Source: an uncultured Selenomonadales bacterium
GTDB lineage: Bacteria; Bacillota; Negativicutes; Selenomonadales; Selenomonadaceae
DNA: 64,000 bases
Reading direction: 5' to 3'
NCBI GenBank assembly: GCA_900314765.1
Contig: OMWN01000067.1
Span: 59,599 to 123,598 of the forward strand
The notes under the pieces are model-generated. The model searched no databases and was not told the origin of the DNA. It saw only the letters and a program-made list of their open reading frames with translations. Of the stretch, positions 63,352-64,000 are shown piece after piece. How positions within the stretch are numbered: position 1 is the stretch's first letter; each line of letters begins with the position of its first letter. Position numbers and translations under genes: made by a program.

Positions 63352-63891
63352 TCACACAGATTTGCCCATTTCATAAGCTTCGTCGAGCTTTTTGCTGCCT
63401 TTTATGGCGCCTGCACCATCGACGCCGCCCGCGAATATTGTTCCCTTCATTTCGACGCCGTCAAAGCAGTCTATCCAGCCTTGAAGCCCTGCCGTGGCAC
63501 GCTCTGGTGTATAGTCACCCGCATCGGCGGCTGTCGTGAGAAGATACACCTCACGGAAACGATATTTCTTTGGGAACATCGGGTTGAGGCGGTCGATGAG
63601 CGTCTTCATCTGCCCGCTCATCTCATAATAGTATATCGGCGTCGCGAACACGACAACGTCAGCATTCAGCACGACAGGCTCTATGGCGACGGCATCGTCG
63701 TTTATGACACAATGCCCGATTTTCTGACATGCGAGGCAACCCGTGCAGAAAGCGATTTTTTTGCCGACAAGGCTGATTTCCTCGACATCATTGCCTGCGT
63801 CGCGCGCGCCCTCGGCAAATTTTTTTGCGAGCTCCGCAGAGTTTGAATTTCTTCTGAGACTCGTCGATATGACGACAACTTTTTTGCTCAT
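63352..63891 (-). CDS. NADPH-dependent FMN reductase / iron-sulfur flavoprotein family
   Basis: The 179-residue flavodoxin-fold protein has the FMN phosphate loop S-T-S-L-R-R-N-S-N-S, the F-A-T-P-I-Y-Y-Y-E-M-S-G isoalloxazine-contact region, and a compact Cys motif C-T-G-C-L-A-C-x5-C that may bind an Fe-S cluster. Members reduce flavins, quinones or Fe-S partners in anaerobes. The ATG at 63891 has AAGGAG ten bases upstream. The 109 bases from there to the window edge contain no gene that I can support. The substrate is unknown. Confidence 0.85.
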   Translation of the reverse strand: MSKKVVVISTSLRRNSNSAELAKKFAEGARDAGNDVEEISLVGKKIAFCTGCLACQKIGHCVINDDAVAIEPVVLNADVVVFATPIYYYEMSGQMKTLIDRLNPMFPKKYRFREVYLLTTAADAGDYTPERATAGLQGWIDCFDGVEMKGTIFAGGVDGAGAIKGSKKLDEAYEMGKSV

Positions 63892-64000
63892 AATAGCTGC
63901 TCCTTATATATATATTACTCAAACTTCGCATATGCAAAACACCTGTGAAGCCCTGTAAAATACACATTTCTAGCCAAAATAAAATAGCATGAACCACGCC

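Noticed and set aside
1..64000. CRISPR arrays, tRNA or rRNA genes, transposases, prophage or toxin-antitoxin genes.
   Set aside because: None were seen on either strand. The window is mostly core chromosome with short intergenic gaps.

Overview
This window looks like the chromosome of an anaerobic, mid-GC member of the Firmicutes, most probably a Negativicute (Selenomonadales or Veillonellales type). Gene order supports this: rimP-nusA-rnpM-infB-rbfA-nrnA-truB, rbgA-rnhB-ylqG-ylqH-yraN-yifB and rpsB-tsf-pyrH-frr-uppS-cdsA-dxr-rseP-ispG-proS are Firmicute-style blocks. The 1410-residue acyl-CoA dehydratase activase, a PPi-type phosphofructokinase, a 2[4Fe-4S] ferredoxin and an Fe-S flavoprotein point to a strict anaerobe. 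Type IV pilus genes next to aroK-aroB recall the order in diderm bacteria. Lineage is inferred from content only, since no rRNA gene is present. Nearly everything reads on the + strand; only pnp, rpsO and a flavoprotein gene at the right end are on the - strand. About one gene in seven appears to start with TTG.

Layout. 1-4.5 kb: a terminator, a secreted 3D-domain cell-wall protein, a CaCA cation exchanger behind an apparent Mn2+ (yybP-ykoY) riboswitch, and priA. 4.55-8.1 kb: a long rod-shaped structured RNA resembling 6S RNA, then the ECF transporter core ecfA1-ecfA2-ecfT with truA. 8.2-12.5 kb: a stand-alone giant activase with its own promoter. 12.5-19.5 kb: the transcription/translation operon rimP to truB. 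19.7-25.8 kb: rbgA, rnhB, a FliK-like/FlhB-C-terminal-like pair, yraN and yifB (comM). 25.9-40.4 kb: a type IV pilus or competence-pilus cluster (extension and retraction ATPases, platform protein, pilin, prepilin peptidase, four minor pilins, a PilM-PilN-like fusion, PilO-like) framed by aroE on one side and aroC-aroK-aroB on the other, with leuCD and a DNA glycosylase inside it.

40.4-49.4 kb: surE, ahcY and mtaD (nucleotide and S-adenosylhomocysteine recycling), ftsK, pncB and a PPi-type phosphofructokinase. 49.4-59.9 kb: rpsB (with a structured leader), tsf, pyrH, frr, a small unknown gene, a ferredoxin, then the undecaprenyl/phospholipid/MEP-isoprenoid block uppS-cdsA-dxr-rseP-ispG and proS. 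IspG needs reduced ferredoxin or flavodoxin, so the ferredoxin four genes upstream is a plausible partner. 60-64 kb: asp23 converges on pnp and rpsO across a shared terminator. rpsO has a long leader that contains a 156-bp palindromic MITE-like element; a 49-bp relative of that element lies upstream of the phosphofructokinase gene.

The most notable items are the Mn2+ riboswitch with its clearly readable ON switch, the 6S-like RNA, the FliK/FlhB-C pair outside a flagellar locus, the pilus/aro synteny with a fused PilM-PilN protein, and the two-member palindrome family. I saw no tRNA, rRNA, CRISPR array, transposase or prophage gene.
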